Shown here piece after piece: positions 37,552-48,172 of a stretch of 64,000 nucleotides of DNA. The number at the start of each line of letters is the position of its first letter. The stretch's first letter is position 1. A program made the position numbers and the translations under genes. The notes under the pieces were generated by a model that searched no databases, had not been told where the DNA came from, and saw only the letters and a list, made by a program, of their open reading frames with translations. The stretch spans positions 900,036 through 964,035 of the forward strand of contig NZ_AQXU01000025.1 in assembly GCF_000376945.1 (NCBI RefSeq), written 5' to 3'. Source of the DNA: Leeia oryzae DSM 17879 (lineage in GTDB: Bacteria; Pseudomonadota; Gammaproteobacteria; Burkholderiales; Leeiaceae).

Positions 37552-38346
37552 TTAAGCGGGTACTGCGCTGTCATCGACCACCGGCAACTTGCAGCGTTCG
37601 ATCAGTTCATCGGTAAAGGCCGCATAGGCCTGGGCGCCGCGGGAGGTCTTGTCGTACAGCAAGCCGGGGATGCCATGGCTGGGCGCTTCTGCCAGACGCA
37701 CATTGCGCGGAATGACCGTATCAAACACTTTGTTGCCAAAGTGCTTTTGCAGCTGCTCGGCCACTTGCTGGCTAAGCGTGCTGCGGTTATCCACCATGGT
37801 GCGCAGCAGGCCCAGGATATCGATGCGGTTATTCAGGTGCTTTTTCACCATGCGGATGGTATTGACCAGATCAGACAACCCTTCCAGTGCGTAGTATTCG
37901 CACTGCATCGGGATGAGGACCGCGTCGGCAGCCACCAGCCCGTTGAGCGTCAGCAAATTGAGGGCGGGCGGGCAATCCAGCAGGATGACGTCGTAGTCGT
38001 CGTCTACGTCTGCCAGCGCGCCTTTCAGCCGCTGTTCACGGGCCAGCAAGGTCACCATCTCGACTTCGGCGCCTGCCAGATCCCGGTTGGCGGGCAGGAT
38101 ATCAAACCCGGCATCGGCCGTTTGTCTAACGTCGGTCAGGGTCGCGGTTTCTAATAACAGGTGGTACACGGTCTTGGGCAGATGCTGCTTGTCCAGCCCG
38201 CAGCCCATGGTGGCGTTGGCTTGCGGGTCCAGATCGACCAGCAGTACGCGTAAGCCGCGCATGGCCAGTCCGGCGGCCAGATTGACGGCCGTGGTGGTTT
38301 TTCCGACCCCACCCTTCTGGTTGGTAATTGCAAGCGTCAACGCCAT
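37552..38346 (-). CDS. parA: Chromosome partitioning ATPase ParA (Soj)
   Basis: 264 aa deviant Walker A ATPase: TNQKGGVGKTTTAVNLAA near the start with the signature lysines, and DLDPQANAT plus DCPPAL for Walker B-type residues. It forms dynamic gradients on the nucleoid with ParB-parS. It lies between rsmG and parB in the conserved mnmG-rsmG-parA-parB order. Confidence 0.98.
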   Translation of the reverse strand: MALTLAITNQKGGVGKTTTAVNLAAGLAMRGLRVLLVDLDPQANATMGCGLDKQHLPKTVYHLLLETATLTDVRQTADAGFDILPANRDLAGAEVEMVTLLAREQRLKGALADVDDDYDVILLDCPPALNLLTLNGLVAADAVLIPMQCEYYALEGLSDLVNTIRMVKKHLNNRIDILGLLRTMVDNRSTLSQQVAEQLQKHFGNKVFDTVIPRNVRLAEAPSHGIPGLLYDKTSRGAQAYAAFTDELIERCKLPVVDDSAVPA

Positions 38347-38364
38347 GGCGTGTTCCTTAGCGGG

Positions 38365-39006
38365 TTAGGCAGCGGTTTTACTGATCTTGACCAGATGACG
38401 CTCGGCGTTCAGTTCCGGTACGTTCAGCGGGATGACTTCTTCCACCTTGAAACCGGCGGGCAGGTGGGCAATCTCTTCGAACGGGTATACGCCTTTCATG
38501 GCCTGGAAGTAACCGCCTTCTGCCACCATGTTCTTGGCCAGTTTAACGAAGTCCGCCAGCTCGGAGAACGCGCGTGAAATCACGGTATCAAACGGCGGGA
38601 CATCCTGTAGCGCTTCAATGCGGCCGGTATGCACGGTGACATTGGCCAGTTGCAGCTCGATGGCCACCTGCTGCAGGAATGCGGTTTTCTTGTGGTTGCT
38701 GTCGATCAGGTGTACTTCCCAGTCCGGACGGGCAATGGCCAGCAGCAGGCCCGGAATGCCGCCACCGCTGCCAACGTCCAGCAGGCGTTTGGTCTCGGTC
38801 AGGTGCGGCAACACGCTCAGCGCATCCAGCAGGTGATGGGTCACCATTTGTTCCGGGTCGCGTACCGCGGTCAGGTTATGGACTTTGTTCCATTTGACCA
38901 GCAGTTGCAGGTATTCCAGCAGCAGCAGCTGGCGGGTTTTGTCCAGAGACAGGCCGAGTGCGTCGATGCCACGGGCCAGTTGGTTTTTCAGTTCTTCCTG
39001 ATTCAT
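38365..39006 (-). CDS. rsmG: 16S rRNA (guanine527-N7)-methyltransferase
   Basis: 213 aa SAM-dependent methyltransferase (GidB). SAM-binding motif LLDVGSGGGIPGLLLA, then VHLIDSNHKKTAFL and a conserved ISRAFSELADFV. Loss gives low-level streptomycin resistance in many bacteria. It is 18 bp upstream of parA and 111 bp downstream of mnmG. Confidence 0.98.
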   Translation of the reverse strand: MNQEELKNQLARGIDALGLSLDKTRQLLLLEYLQLLVKWNKVHNLTAVRDPEQMVTHHLLDALSVLPHLTETKRLLDVGSGGGIPGLLLAIARPDWEVHLIDSNHKKTAFLQQVAIELQLANVTVHTGRIEALQDVPPFDTVISRAFSELADFVKLAKNMVAEGGYFQAMKGVYPFEEIAHLPAGFKVEEVIPLNVPELNAERHLVKISKTAA

Positions 39007-39117
39007 GCGTTTTCAAGTTTCCCGGGCGCAGCCCGTATCAATGTAGGGGGGATACCCTGTTCATGATGTCCGGATCAACCCTTACCCGCAAGGGTACCGG
39101 TTGGTCTCGGGCATCGG

Positions 39118-41025
39118 CTAGCTCGCTTTGCGGCTTTGGTTTTGTTTTTTCAGGTGAACCAGCAGGATCGAAATCGCGGCAGGGGTAATGCCGGAAATCC
39201 GCGATGCCTGCCCCAGGGTTTGGGGTTTGTGCTGGTTCAGCTTCTGTTGTACTTCTTTGGATAATCCTCGCACCTCGACGTAGTCCAGATCGGTGGGCAG
39301 GGCCACGGCTTCCAGGCCTTCGACACGCGCCACATCGGCTTGCTGCCGTTCGATATAGCCCTGGTACTTGATCTGGATCTCGATCTGCTCTTTCACGACC
39401 GGGTCGGTCACCGCGCTGTCAGCCAGCGAGGGCAAGCCGTCCACCTGCAAGCTGTGCAAGGTGTCGTAACTGACATTCGGACGGCGCAGCAGGTCCGCCA
39501 GCGTGTATTCGCGTTCGATCCCCATGCCAAGCACCGGTGTGGCGGCCTCGACCGACAGGACGCGCGGGTTAACCCAGGTGCTCTTCAGGCGTTCGATATC
39601 GGCAGCCACGGCATCCCGCTTGCGGCTAAAGGCTTCCCAGCGGGCATCGTCGACCAGCCCGAGCTTGCGACCGGCTTCCGTCAGACGCATGTCGGCGTTG
39701 TCTTCGCGCAATTGCAGGCGGAATTCGGCACGGCTGGTAAACATGCGGTAGGGTTCTGTCACGCCGCGGGTGATCAGGTCGTCCACCAGTACGCCCAGGT
39801 ACGCTTCGTCACGCCGCGGGCACCAGCCGTCTTGCTGTTGCGACATCAAGGCCGCATTGATGCCGGCCAGCAGCCCTTGCGCGGCGGCTTCTTCGTAACC
39901 GGTGGTGCCGTTGATCTGGCCAGCAAAGAACAGGCCGTTAATCGCTTTGGTTTCCAGTGTGTCTTTCAGGCCGCGCGGGTCGAAATAATCGTATTCAATG
40001 GCATAGCCGGGACGCAGGATATGCGCTTTTTCCAGTCCGGGCAGGCTGTGGATGATGGCCAGCTGCACATCAAACGGCAGGCTGGTCGATACCCCGTTAG
40101 GGTAGATTTCGTGTGTGGTCAGGCCTTCCGGCTCCAGAAACACCTGATGGCTGTCCTTGTCGGCAAAGCGGGTAATCTTGTCTTCGATGGATGGACAATA
40201 GCGCGGCCCGATGCCCTCGATCACGCCGGCATACATCGGGCTGCGATCCAGGTTGGCACGGATGATGTCGTGCGTCTTGGTGTTGGTGTGGGTAATCCAG
40301 CAAGGCAGCTGCTTTGGGTGCATGCCCTGATGGCCCATGTAGGAAAACACGGGTTCCGGGGTATCGCCGGGCTGCTCTTGCAGGCGGCTGAAGTCAATGG
40401 TCTTGCCGTCAATCCGCGGCGGGGTGCCGGTTTTCAGTCGCCCTACCGGCAGCTCCAGCTCGCGCAGCTTGTGCGAAAGCGTAATGGACGCTGGGTCCCC
40501 CGCCCGGCCGGCCACATAATTGGACATGCCCACATGCACCAGACCGTTCAGGAACGTGCCTGCGGTCAGGACTACCGTATCGGCCATAAAGCGGATACCG
40601 ACCTGGGTGATGACCCCGGTGACTTGATCCCCTTGCATGCTGATATCGTCGACGGCTTGCTGGAACAATGTCAGGTTGGGCTGGTTTTCCAGCATGCGGC
40701 GGATGGCCGCTTTGTAGAGAATCCGGTCAGCCTGCGCGCGCGTGGCGCGAACGGCAGGTCCTTTGGACGAATTCAGGGTACGGAACTGGATGCCGCCTTC
40801 GTCGGTGGCCAGCGCCATGGCACCGCCCAGTGCGTCGACTTCCTTGACCAGATGGCCCTTGCCAATACCGCCAATCGACGGGTTGCAGGACATCTGCCCC
40901 AGGGTCTCGATGTTATGCGTCAGCAGCAAGGTCTGGCGACCCATGCGGGCTGCCGCAAGCGCCGCCTCGGTGCCAGCATGGCCACCACCGACGACAATCA
41001 CATCAAAGCGCTTTGGATACAGCAT
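39118..41025 (-). CDS. mnmG: tRNA uridine-5-carboxymethylaminomethyl modification enzyme MnmG
   Basis: 635 aa flavoprotein (GidA) that partners MnmE. FAD-binding [17 protein letters not shown] at the N-terminus and the conserved [28 protein letters not shown] and the [20 protein letters not shown] [18 protein letters not shown] stretch follow. ATG 41025 (MLYPKRFD) is preferred over 41034 because the family starts there and the RBS spacing is better. The two tRNA-modification partners flank the ori region in this window, about 10 kb apart. Confidence 0.98.
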   Translation of the reverse strand: MLYPKRFDVIVVGGGHAGTEAALAAARMGRQTLLLTHNIETLGQMSCNPSIGGIGKGHLVKEVDALGGAMALATDEGGIQFRTLNSSKGPAVRATRAQADRILYKAAIRRMLENQPNLTLFQQAVDDISMQGDQVTGVITQVGIRFMADTVVLTAGTFLNGLVHVGMSNYVAGRAGDPASITLSHKLRELELPVGRLKTGTPPRIDGKTIDFSRLQEQPGDTPEPVFSYMGHQGMHPKQLPCWITHTNTKTHDIIRANLDRSPMYAGVIEGIGPRYCPSIEDKITRFADKDSHQVFLEPEGLTTHEIYPNGVSTSLPFDVQLAIIHSLPGLEKAHILRPGYAIEYDYFDPRGLKDTLETKAINGLFFAGQINGTTGYEEAAAQGLLAGINAALMSQQQDGWCPRRDEAYLGVLVDDLITRGVTEPYRMFTSRAEFRLQLREDNADMRLTEAGRKLGLVDDARWEAFSRKRDAVAADIERLKSTWVNPRVLSVEAATPVLGMGIEREYTLADLLRRPNVSYDTLHSLQVDGLPSLADSAVTDPVVKEQIEIQIKYQGYIERQQADVARVEGLEAVALPTDLDYVEVRGLSKEVQQKLNQHKPQTLGQASRISGITPAAISILLVHLKKQNQSRKAS

Positions 41026-41121
41026 CTGAACCATCCGGAAAATTCATTCGAACGTTGTATTTTACGGCATTTCACCCGGATGGAACAGAATAAACGCTGT
41101 GAAATTTATGTGATATGGCCT

Positions 41122-41137
41122 GGTTTCACGTGAAACG
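41122..41137. promoter_or_regulatory. parS centromere site 3
   Basis: GGTTTCACGTGAAACG contains the exact 14-bp core (41123-41136). It lies in the 189-bp gap between the mnmG start and the 3' end of the TauE-like gene. Confidence 0.93.
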
Positions 41138-41214
41138 CAGATTTGATTTGTTCCATAAAATCAAATAGATGCAAAACGGCGTCATCAAGAATCGATATGG
41201 TGGGCAATCCGGAC

Positions 41215-41970
41215 CTAATGCAGCATGTCGAACAGCAGTTTGCCAATCAGTACCAGCACCAGGATCAGGAACAGCTTACGGATCAGTCGGCTGCCATACC
41301 GGATGGCCAGATGGCTGCCAACAAAGGCGCCGCACAGATTGCAGACGGCCATCGGGATGGCAATGGCCCACAGGATATGGCCGGTGAAACCAAACAGGAG
41401 GACCGCTGCAACATTGGAGGCCAGATTCACCATCTTGGCATTGGCGGAGGCATGCAGAAAGTCAAAGCCGAAAAAGCGCACAAAGGCAAACATCAGGAAG
41501 GTGCCAGTGCCCGGCCCGAAAAAGCCATCGTAGCCGCCGATGACGGCCCCCGTGATGGCGGCCCGGATGATGGCTTGCCGGGTTTCCAGGTGCGGGGCAT
41601 GGTGTGTCCCTAATTGGGGTTGCAGCAGCGTTTGTACCACCACGACCAGTAACAGGGTGACTACCAGCGGACGCATGTAGTGGGCCGGCAGGTACTGGGC
41701 GAGTGCCGCGCCGCCCATGGCAAACACAAACGCCGCCAGCATGGCGGTAAGGGTAATGGCCCACGGCATGGTGACCTTGCGGGCGTAGCGTGCAGAGGCC
41801 ATGCTGACCCCCACCGCCGATGCCAGCTTGTTGGTGCCAAGCAGGCTGGCAGGTGCCGCCGCCGGAAACAGGCCAAACAGGGCCGGGATCTGGATCAAGC
41901 CGCCACCCCCTACTGCTGCATCCATCAATCCCGCCAGAAAGGCGGCGACCCCTGCAAACATCCAGTCCAT
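41215..41970 (-). CDS. TauE/SafE-family sulfite/organic anion exporter
   Basis: 251 aa, about eight hydrophobic segments, with the family duplicated glycine motifs (GLMDAAVGGGGLIQIPAL and GYDGFFGPGTGTFLMF). Members export sulfoacetate, sulfite or similar anions; the cargo here is unknown. ATG 41970 has no overlap with its neighbours and it appears monocistronic. Confidence 0.88.
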   Translation of the reverse strand: MDWMFAGVAAFLAGLMDAAVGGGGLIQIPALFGLFPAAAPASLLGTNKLASAVGVSMASARYARKVTMPWAITLTAMLAAFVFAMGGAALAQYLPAHYMRPLVVTLLLVVVVQTLLQPQLGTHHAPHLETRQAIIRAAITGAVIGGYDGFFGPGTGTFLMFAFVRFFGFDFLHASANAKMVNLASNVAAVLLFGFTGHILWAIAIPMAVCNLCGAFVGSHLAIRYGSRLIRKLFLILVLVLIGKLLFDMLH

Positions 41971-42178
41971 GATCTAAAACCCAGCTTTTTTTCAAGGGCT
42001 TGATTCTAACCGCCCGCTTTGCCTTTGTCTTATGAAATAAACTTTTCATTTAAGGGCAACATAGTAGAATGGGAGTGAACGCATCTGTTGGGCATTACAA
42101 GCAAAACACGATGTCCGGCGCACTTGATATTGCCGGATGTCTTTTTCCGCTGTAGTTGATATAACCGGAGCGCACTGC

Positions 42179-43837
42179 ATGGCGTTACAGCCGCTGACCC
42201 CTACATCGAGTGTCCAGACTTTCGAGAACATGTCTGTCTTGATGGTCGAGGACAATATGGGTATGCGCGGCACCATCAAGGCCATGCTCAACGGCTTTGG
42301 CATCACCAAAATCGAGATTGCCCAGCGCGCGGCTGAAGCCCGCAAGAAAATTGCCACCCGGCAGTTTGATCTGGTGCTGTGTGATTACATGCTCGACATG
42401 GACGGCATGACTGGCCAGGAGTTGCTGGAAGAAGCCCGTCTGACCAAAGTCCTCCCGCCAGAAACCATCTTCATCATGACGACGGCCGAGCGCGTCTACG
42501 AAAAAGTCGTGGCCGCCGCCGAGTATGGCCCGGACGACTACATCATCAAGCCTTTTTCCCCTGATGTCTTGCGCATGCGTCTGCTGCGTGCCATCGAGCG
42601 CAAGCAATCGCTGGCCGAGGTCAACAAGTGTATCGGCAAGCGAGACCTGGATGCCGCGGTCGGCGCATGTGACAGCGGCATGAAGCAGAACCCGCGTTTT
42701 GTGGTTGATTACCTGCGCATCAAGGCCGAAGTGTTCTTGCAGCAAGAGCGCAACGATGATGCGCAAATGATCTATGAAGACATTCTCAAGCACAAAGCTG
42801 TGCCATGGGCCCGGTTTGGCATGGCCCAGGTATTGAAAAGTACCGAGCAGCTAGAACAGGCAGAGGCCGAACTGAAAGAGCTGATTGCCGAAAACCCGCT
42901 GTTCTTGCGGGCCTATGATTCCCTGGCCAAAGTCCAGCGCGAACAGGGCAATTTCACCGAGGCCCAGCAAACCCTGCAAAAAGCGGCCGACCGTTCCAAC
43001 AGCATTGCCCGGGTACTGGAAATCGGCGAACTGGCCAAACAGAACGGTGACCTGGTCACGGCCGAAATCATGCTGACCAAGGCGCTCAGCCGGGCCGGTA
43101 TTTCCGAAATCGTCAAACCCTCCCATGTGCTGGATCTGGCGTCGGTCAAATCCGAAATGGGCAAGGATGAAGAAGCGCTCTCGGTGCTGGTGCAAGGCAA
43201 GCGGGCCATGCCCGGCGCCAGCATGGGGTTGACGGCGACGGTCGTCGAGGCGCGGATTTATGCCGAGAAGGGTAACCACGAACACGCGCGCAAGATGCTT
43301 GATCAGGCGCTGGAACAAATCCAGAACGAGACCATGTCCATCAGCAGCGAGCTGGCACCTGAAGTGATCAAGGCCTGCCTGATCCTCGACCACCCGCAAA
43401 CCATGAGCCTGGCGCAGATGATTCTGGAGCAGCATAGCGACGATGCGCTGCGCGCCATCATCGAAAACCTGTTTGCCCGTCATGGCAAAACCCATGCCTT
43501 TGCCAGCGCCTCGGAAGAAGCGCTGAAGGCCGTGACCCAGATCAACAACAACGGGGTGCAGGCAGCCAGCCGTGGAGATTTCATTACGGCGGTGGGCTTG
43601 CTGACCGATGCGTATTCCAGGATGCCAGGCAATATGCGGGTGGGGGTCAACCTGTGCAAGATCCTGATTGCCTCTCTGGAACGGGAAGGTTTTGCCGCCC
43701 AGTATGCGGCCCAGGCAGAAGAAATTCTGGCCAGGCTGGCCACCGTACAAGACACGGAAATCCGCCAGCAGGTCCAGGTCATCAAACACAAACTGAACCA
43801 GATCCTGAAGCAGCAAGGGCAATTATGGCGCAACTGA
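42179..43837 (+). CDS. Response regulator with TPR-like repeat output
   Basis: 552 aa. CheY-like receiver at about residues 18-140 with Asp24/25-type acidic pair (VEDN), phospho-acceptor Asp69 (CDYMLDMDG), Thr switch (IMTTAE) and Lys of YIIKPFSP. The rest is a long tract of tetratricopeptide-like helices (for example AEAELKELIAENPLFLRAYDSLAKV), implying a protein-protein output rather than DNA binding. ATG 42179 has GGAG upstream. It overlaps the histidine-kinase-like gene downstream by 13 bases, so they are a coupled two-component pair. Confidence 0.9.
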   Translation: MALQPLTPTSSVQTFENMSVLMVEDNMGMRGTIKAMLNGFGITKIEIAQRAAEARKKIATRQFDLVLCDYMLDMDGMTGQELLEEARLTKVLPPETIFIMTTAERVYEKVVAAAEYGPDDYIIKPFSPDVLRMRLLRAIERKQSLAEVNKCIGKRDLDAAVGACDSGMKQNPRFVVDYLRIKAEVFLQQERNDDAQMIYEDILKHKAVPWARFGMAQVLKSTEQLEQAEAELKELIAENPLFLRAYDSLAKVQREQGNFTEAQQTLQKAADRSNSIARVLEIGELAKQNGDLVTAEIMLTKALSRAGISEIVKPSHVLDLASVKSEMGKDEEALSVLVQGKRAMPGASMGLTATVVEARIYAEKGNHEHARKMLDQALEQIQNETMSISSELAPEVIKACLILDHPQTMSLAQMILEQHSDDALRAIIENLFARHGKTHAFASASEEALKAVTQINNNGVQAASRGDFITAVGLLTDAYSRMPGNMRVGVNLCKILIASLEREGFAAQYAAQAEEILARLATVQDTEIRQQVQVIKHKLNQILKQQGQLWRN

Positions 43838-44490
43838 TGCATACCCTCCTGGCCGCTGCCGTGCACGAGAACAAAAACCTCATGCAAGAGGTGCTGGGGG
43901 CCATTGATGCGCTGGCAGAACATCCCGAGGCTGCCGGACTGCAAGATGAAATTATCGCCCTGCGCCGGTTGGCCAAACGGCTGGTGGACGGCTCGCTCGA
44001 GGTGCTTGCCATCTATAACCGTGGGCAGGACGGTGACGGGCTGAAGGTGAATTACAATACGGTAACCCTGAAGGATTTCATGCAGGAAGTGCTGGATGAA
44101 ACTGTGGATATGCTCAGGGGACGGGCGCTGTCGGTTCAGGTGCTGATGGATGACAGCCTGCCCGCCTACTGGATATTTGATGCCGGTCTCGTCATGCTGG
44201 CTCTGCGGAACGGCATCGAGAATGCCATTGAGTTTGCCCAAAGCCAGCTCCAGGTCATCTGCAGTCTGGATGGCGAACGTCTCTGCATTAGTGTGGAAGA
44301 TGACGGGCTGTATTTTGGCAAGGCGCCGCCAGAAAAACTGGCCCGCCCGGTGGCGACCGGTCTGGGGGTCAAGCTGGCGGACAAATTGCTCCGGAGCCAT
44401 CATGATGATGTCTCCGGCCGTTGGGGGGAGGTTCAGCTGACCGCGTCGACCCGGCTGGGTGGCGCGGCGTTTCGTTGCCTGCTGCCCTGA
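43825..44490 (+). CDS. Small histidine-kinase-like protein lacking a sensor domain
   Basis: 221 aa. Putative phospho-acceptor His14 in AVHENKNLM on a DHp-like helix pair (1-90), then a HATPase domain with the N-box LRNGIENAIEF and the G-box VEDDG. No membrane span or sensor is present, so the input must come from a partner, perhaps the TPR receiver protein it overlaps. ATG 43825 has AAGGGC upstream; ATG 43837, which abuts the previous stop, is an alternative. The 3' end abuts the convergent EamA gene stop to stop. Confidence 0.82.
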   Translation: MAQLMHTLLAAAVHENKNLMQEVLGAIDALAEHPEAAGLQDEIIALRRLAKRLVDGSLEVLAIYNRGQDGDGLKVNYNTVTLKDFMQEVLDETVDMLRGRALSVQVLMDDSLPAYWIFDAGLVMLALRNGIENAIEFAQSQLQVICSLDGERLCISVEDDGLYFGKAPPEKLARPVATGLGVKLADKLLRSHHDDVSGRWGEVQLTASTRLGGAAFRCLLP

Positions 44491-45402
44491 TCAGTGCGTG
44501 TCAGTGGCCTGCTGGCGTTTCTGGGCCAGCATCACCAGAAAGATGGAACACAGGATCACCCCCATGGCGAGCATGATCTTGAGGGTCACCTGCTCGTTGT
44601 TCAGCAACACGCCTAAAGACACGGCCACAACCGGGTTCACGTAGGCATAACTGGTTGCCAGGGCCGGCCGTACATGGTTCATCAGGTAAACAAACGAGGT
44701 ATAGCCTAGAATCGAGCCGAACAGCACCAGATAGCCCAGCGCCAGCAAGGCATGCTGATCCGGTACGCTCGTCAGCCGTTCGCCGCGCAGTAATCCCAAC
44801 ACCAGCATCATCACGCCGCCCGCCAGCATCTGGGCGGCACTGCCCATCATGCCTTTCAGCAGGTCTTGATTCTTGCTCCACACCGAGCCCCATGCCCAGC
44901 TGGCGGCGGCCGCCAACAGCATCAGGATGCCCAGCGGTTTCGCCATCAAGGCATGATCGCTATTGAGCAGTACAATGCCGGCAAATCCGGTCAGTATGCC
45001 GGCCCACTCCAGCGGATGTGCCTTTTGACGGTGGTGCAAGTGACTAAACACCAGCGCAAACAGCGGCACCGTGGCAATCATCACGGCGGCTACCCCGGTT
45101 GGCATCCATTGCTCGGCCACCGTGACCAGTCCGTTGCCGCCCACCATCATCAATAAGCCCATGATACACGCGTTCTTCCATTGCGCTTTGCTGGGTAGCG
45201 GATGCTTCTTGTACAGGCACCATGTGCCAATCAGCATGCTGGCAATCACAAAGCGGGTGCCTGCCATCAGAAAAGGCGGAATGCCGCGGATGGCCCATGA
45301 AATGCCCAGATAGGTCGATCCCCAGATCAGGTAAACCCCGATCAGGCAGGCTATCACCGGGAATGTAAAGACAGAAGCAGCAGGTTTGGAGATTGTATTC
45401 AT
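44491..45402 (-). CDS. EamA-family drug/metabolite transporter (YedA-like)
   Basis: 303 aa with about ten hydrophobic helices in two EamA repeats (LIWGSTYLGISWAIRGIPP near the start; second repeat from GILMLLAAAASWAWGS). Members export amino acids or other metabolites. ATG 45402 (MNTIS) is preferred over the upstream in-frame start. It is convergent with the kinase-like gene. Confidence 0.88.
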   Translation of the reverse strand: MNTISKPAASVFTFPVIACLIGVYLIWGSTYLGISWAIRGIPPFLMAGTRFVIASMLIGTWCLYKKHPLPSKAQWKNACIMGLLMMVGGNGLVTVAEQWMPTGVAAVMIATVPLFALVFSHLHHRQKAHPLEWAGILTGFAGIVLLNSDHALMAKPLGILMLLAAAASWAWGSVWSKNQDLLKGMMGSAAQMLAGGVMMLVLGLLRGERLTSVPDQHALLALGYLVLFGSILGYTSFVYLMNHVRPALATSYAYVNPVVAVSLGVLLNNEQVTLKIMLAMGVILCSIFLVMLAQKRQQATDTH

Positions 45403-45610
45403 TTTCAGCAGTGTCTCATGTTTCAGGCGGGCAAAATAGAGGCCGAGCAAGCATTTTATCGGCTATCGGCCGCATGCAACATGGCAGTTCAATTGAAAAA
45501 GCCGGAATCCCCTGTTAAACCCCAAGTAAAACCGCCAATTTGCCTCTGTCTGATGCCCTGAGGCCCTGCCTAGCTTTGCATGGCCTCTGTATAGGGGGCC
45601 CCAAAAGCAA

Positions 45611-45644
45611 AAAAGCCAAAAACCGGAGAAGGTTTTTGGCTTTT
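45611..45644 (-). terminator. Terminator of the aroQ-accB-accC operon
   Basis: 14-bp perfect stem AAAAGCCAAAAACC / GGTTTTTGGCTTTT with a 6-nt loop; on the minus strand it runs into TTTTTTG. It sits 22 bp after the accC stop. Confidence 0.92.
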
Positions 45645-45665
45645 GCAGGCGCAGAAAAAAGCGGT

Positions 45666-47021
45666 TTATTCGCCTTTTTTCAAGGCCTCCAGACGGTGTT
45701 CCAGATAATGGATGCTGGTACCGCCCTTGATGAAGGCGCCATCCAGCATCAGTTCCTGATGCAGCTGGATGTTGGTTTTGATACCGCCGACCATCATTTC
45801 TGACAGTGCAATGCGCATCTTGGCCATGGCCTGTTCCCGTGTCTTGCCATAGGAAATCAGCTTGGCCACCATCGAGTCATAATTGGACGGTACGCGATAG
45901 CCCTGATAGATATGGGAGTCAACCCGGATGCCTGGGCCACCAGGTGCATGGTAGGTGGTCACCAGACCCGGTGACGGGATAAACGTGAAAGGATCTTCCG
46001 CGTTAATCCGGCACTCGATGGCGTGACCTGTCAGCGTGACGTCTTTCTGGCTAAAGCGCAGTTTCTCGCCCGCGGCAATGCGGATCTGTTCCTGCACGAT
46101 ATCGATACCGGTAATCATCTCGGTGACCGGATGCTCCACCTGCACGCGGGTGTTCATTTCAATAAAGTAGAATTCGCCGTTTTCGAACAGGAACTCAAAC
46201 GTACCGGCACCGCGATAGCCAATACGGCGACATGCCGCCGCGCAGGCCTCGCCTACCCGCTTGCGCTGGGCAGCCGTAATGCCTGGGGCCGGCGCTTCTT
46301 CGATGACCTTCTGGTGACGACGTTGCATCGAGCAATCGCGCTCGCCCAGATACACGGCATTGCCATATTCGTCGGCCAGTACCTGGATTTCCACATGGCG
46401 CGGGTTTTCCAGGAACTTTTCCATGTACACGGTCGGGTTGCCAAAGGCTGCGCCGGCTTCGGTACGGGTCATTTGCACCGAGTTGATCAGGGAGCCTTCG
46501 GAGTGCACGACACGCATCCCGCGGCCGCCACCACCGCCAGCTGCCTTGATGATGACCGGATAGCCGATCTCTTTGGCAATCTTGGCGATTTCTTTCGGAT
46601 CATCCGGCAATGCGCCACCCGAACCCGGGACGCAAGGCACACCGGCTTCGATCATGGCTTGCTTGGCAGATACCTTGTCACCCATCAGACGGATGGTGTC
46701 AGGGCGCGGGCCAATAAAAACAAAACCGCTTTGCTCGACACGTTCGGCAAAGTCTGCGTTCTCGGAAAGGAAACCATAACCAGGGTGAATGGCCTGTGCA
46801 TCGGTCACTTCTGCGGCAGAAATGATGGCTGGCACGTTCAGGTAACTTAGGTTGCTGGGTGCCGGGCCAATACAGACAGACTCATCGGCCAGTTTCACAT
46901 ACTTGGCATCGCGATCGACTTCGGAATGGACGACCACGGTTTTGATGCCCATTTCGCGGCAGGCACGCTGAATCCGCAGGGCAATTTCGCCACGATTGGC
47001 GATCAGGATTTTTTCAAACAT
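45666..47021 (-). CDS. accC: Acetyl-CoA carboxylase, biotin carboxylase subunit
   Basis: 451 aa ATP-grasp enzyme that carboxylates biotin on AccB in the first step of fatty-acid synthesis. It starts [17 protein letters not shown] and has the glycine-rich ATP loop [28 protein letters not shown] and the conserved [10 protein letters not shown]. It is 73 bp after accB. A strong terminator follows, so prmA, a frequent neighbour in related genomes, is absent from this operon. Confidence 0.98.
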   Translation of the reverse strand: MFEKILIANRGEIALRIQRACREMGIKTVVVHSEVDRDAKYVKLADESVCIGPAPSNLSYLNVPAIISAAEVTDAQAIHPGYGFLSENADFAERVEQSGFVFIGPRPDTIRLMGDKVSAKQAMIEAGVPCVPGSGGALPDDPKEIAKIAKEIGYPVIIKAAGGGGGRGMRVVHSEGSLINSVQMTRTEAGAAFGNPTVYMEKFLENPRHVEIQVLADEYGNAVYLGERDCSMQRRHQKVIEEAPAPGITAAQRKRVGEACAAACRRIGYRGAGTFEFLFENGEFYFIEMNTRVQVEHPVTEMITGIDIVQEQIRIAAGEKLRFSQKDVTLTGHAIECRINAEDPFTFIPSPGLVTTYHAPGGPGIRVDSHIYQGYRVPSNYDSMVAKLISYGKTREQAMAKMRIALSEMMVGGIKTNIQLHQELMLDGAFIKGGTSIHYLEHRLEALKKGE

Positions 47022-47094
47022 TGTACGGTTCTCCGTGAGGAAGAAGACTAACAGCGGCGGGGCTGGTCGCTACCCGCCTTCTCTTACTCAGGAA

Positions 47095-47553
47095 TTACTC
47101 GATGACAAACAGTGGTTCGCCATATTCAACTGGCTGGCCATTTTCGATCAGCACGGCTTTAACGACACCGGCGCGATCAGATTCGATTTCGTTCATCAGC
47201 TTCATGGCTTCGATGATGCACAGGCGATCGCCCACGCTGACGCTCTGACCAACTTCTACAAACGGTTTGGCACCCGGAGCGCCAGCACGGTAGAAAGTAC
47301 CCACCATCGGAGATTTGACCAGGCTTGCATCGGCATAGCCGGCTTCAGCGGCTGGCTCGGCAGCGGCAACCGGGGCGGCTGCAACGGGCGCAGCGGCAGC
47401 TGGCACCATGTGCTGCATTGGCGCTGCGTAGGTATGTGTATGGGCTACGGTACTGGTGATACGTACTTTTTCTTCGCCTTCAGTCACTTCCAGTTCGGCA
47501 ATGCCGGACTCTTGTACCAAATCAATAAGCTTCTTTAGCTTGCGCAAATCCAT
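47095..47553 (-). CDS. accB: Biotin carboxyl carrier protein
   Basis: 152 aa. N-terminal dimer/association region, an Ala/Pro-rich flexible linker (about 55-75) and the C-terminal biotinyl domain with the attachment Lys in [11 protein letters not shown] 47553 is preceded by a purine-rich RBS (GGAGA). It lies 24 bp downstream of aroQ and upstream of accC. Confidence 0.98.
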   Translation of the reverse strand: MDLRKLKKLIDLVQESGIAELEVTEGEEKVRITSTVAHTHTYAAPMQHMVPAAAAPVAAAPVAAAEPAAEAGYADASLVKSPMVGTFYRAGAPGAKPFVEVGQSVSVGDRLCIIEAMKLMNEIESDRAGVVKAVLIENGQPVEYGEPLFVIE

Positions 47554-47577
47554 GTGGGTCTCCTTGAGTGCGAGGAA

Positions 47578-48066
47578 TTATCCGGCCAGTTTGGCCAGCG
47601 CGTGTTCCAGCGCGTAAAGGTAGCCATCCGCGCCCAGTCCGCAAATGACCCCGACCGCCTTATCCGAGAAATACGAATGGTGGCGGAACGGTTCACGGGC
47701 ATGAACGTTGGACAGATGAACTTCAATAAAAGGGATGTCGACTGCTGATAGGGCATCGCGAAGTGCGACGCTGGTATGGGTAAAAGCAGCCGGATTGATG
47801 ATGATGAAACCTGTGCCGTCGGTTCTGGCGGCATGAATGCGTTCTATCAGCACGTGCTCGGCGTTGCTCTGGCAGTTTTCCAGAATGGCGCCTTGCTGCT
47901 CTGCATGTTCCTGCAGACGTGCATTGATATCGGCCAGCGTCAATCGCCCGTAATGTTCGGGTTCACGCGTGCCTAGCAGATTGAGGTTTGGGCCGTGCAG
48001 TACCAGTATTTTACGGGTCTTGGCAGGCGTTTCGCTGCCATCTGCGGGACGGTTCAGGTTTTGCAT
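47578..48066 (-). CDS. aroQ: Type II 3-dehydroquinate dehydratase
   Basis: 162 aa shikimate-pathway enzyme. Conserved [20 protein letters not shown] (catalytic Tyr), [14 protein letters not shown] (catalytic His), and [17 protein letters not shown]. An 18-residue N-terminal extension precedes the conserved core; a shorter start is possible but none is better spaced. It starts the aroQ-accB-accC unit. Confidence 0.97.
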   Translation of the reverse strand: MQNLNRPADGSETPAKTRKILVLHGPNLNLLGTREPEHYGRLTLADINARLQEHAEQQGAILENCQSNAEHVLIERIHAARTDGTGFIIINPAAFTHTSVALRDALSAVDIPFIEVHLSNVHAREPFRHHSYFSDKAVGVICGLGADGYLYALEHALAKLAG

Positions 48067-48172
48067 GGGCGCAAGTTTGCCGCAAGATGACCGAAATTGT
48101 CCAGTTTTTCAGCCAAATTTCTGAGATTTTCTTTGATCATGACATGTTGCATTGCATAAATTTCCCGCATTA

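Noticed and set aside
38123..38129. TGTCTAA inside parA (and TTAGACA at 20192-20198)
   Set aside because: Single copies, one inside coding sequence and neither at a promoter; taken as chance occurrences of the leuA operator heptamer.
39340..41133. Very long open frame (about 600 codons) on the strand opposite mnmG
   Set aside because: It is the antisense shadow of a strongly conserved gene in GC-rich DNA; the translation has the Gln/His/Val-rich composition typical of such shadows.
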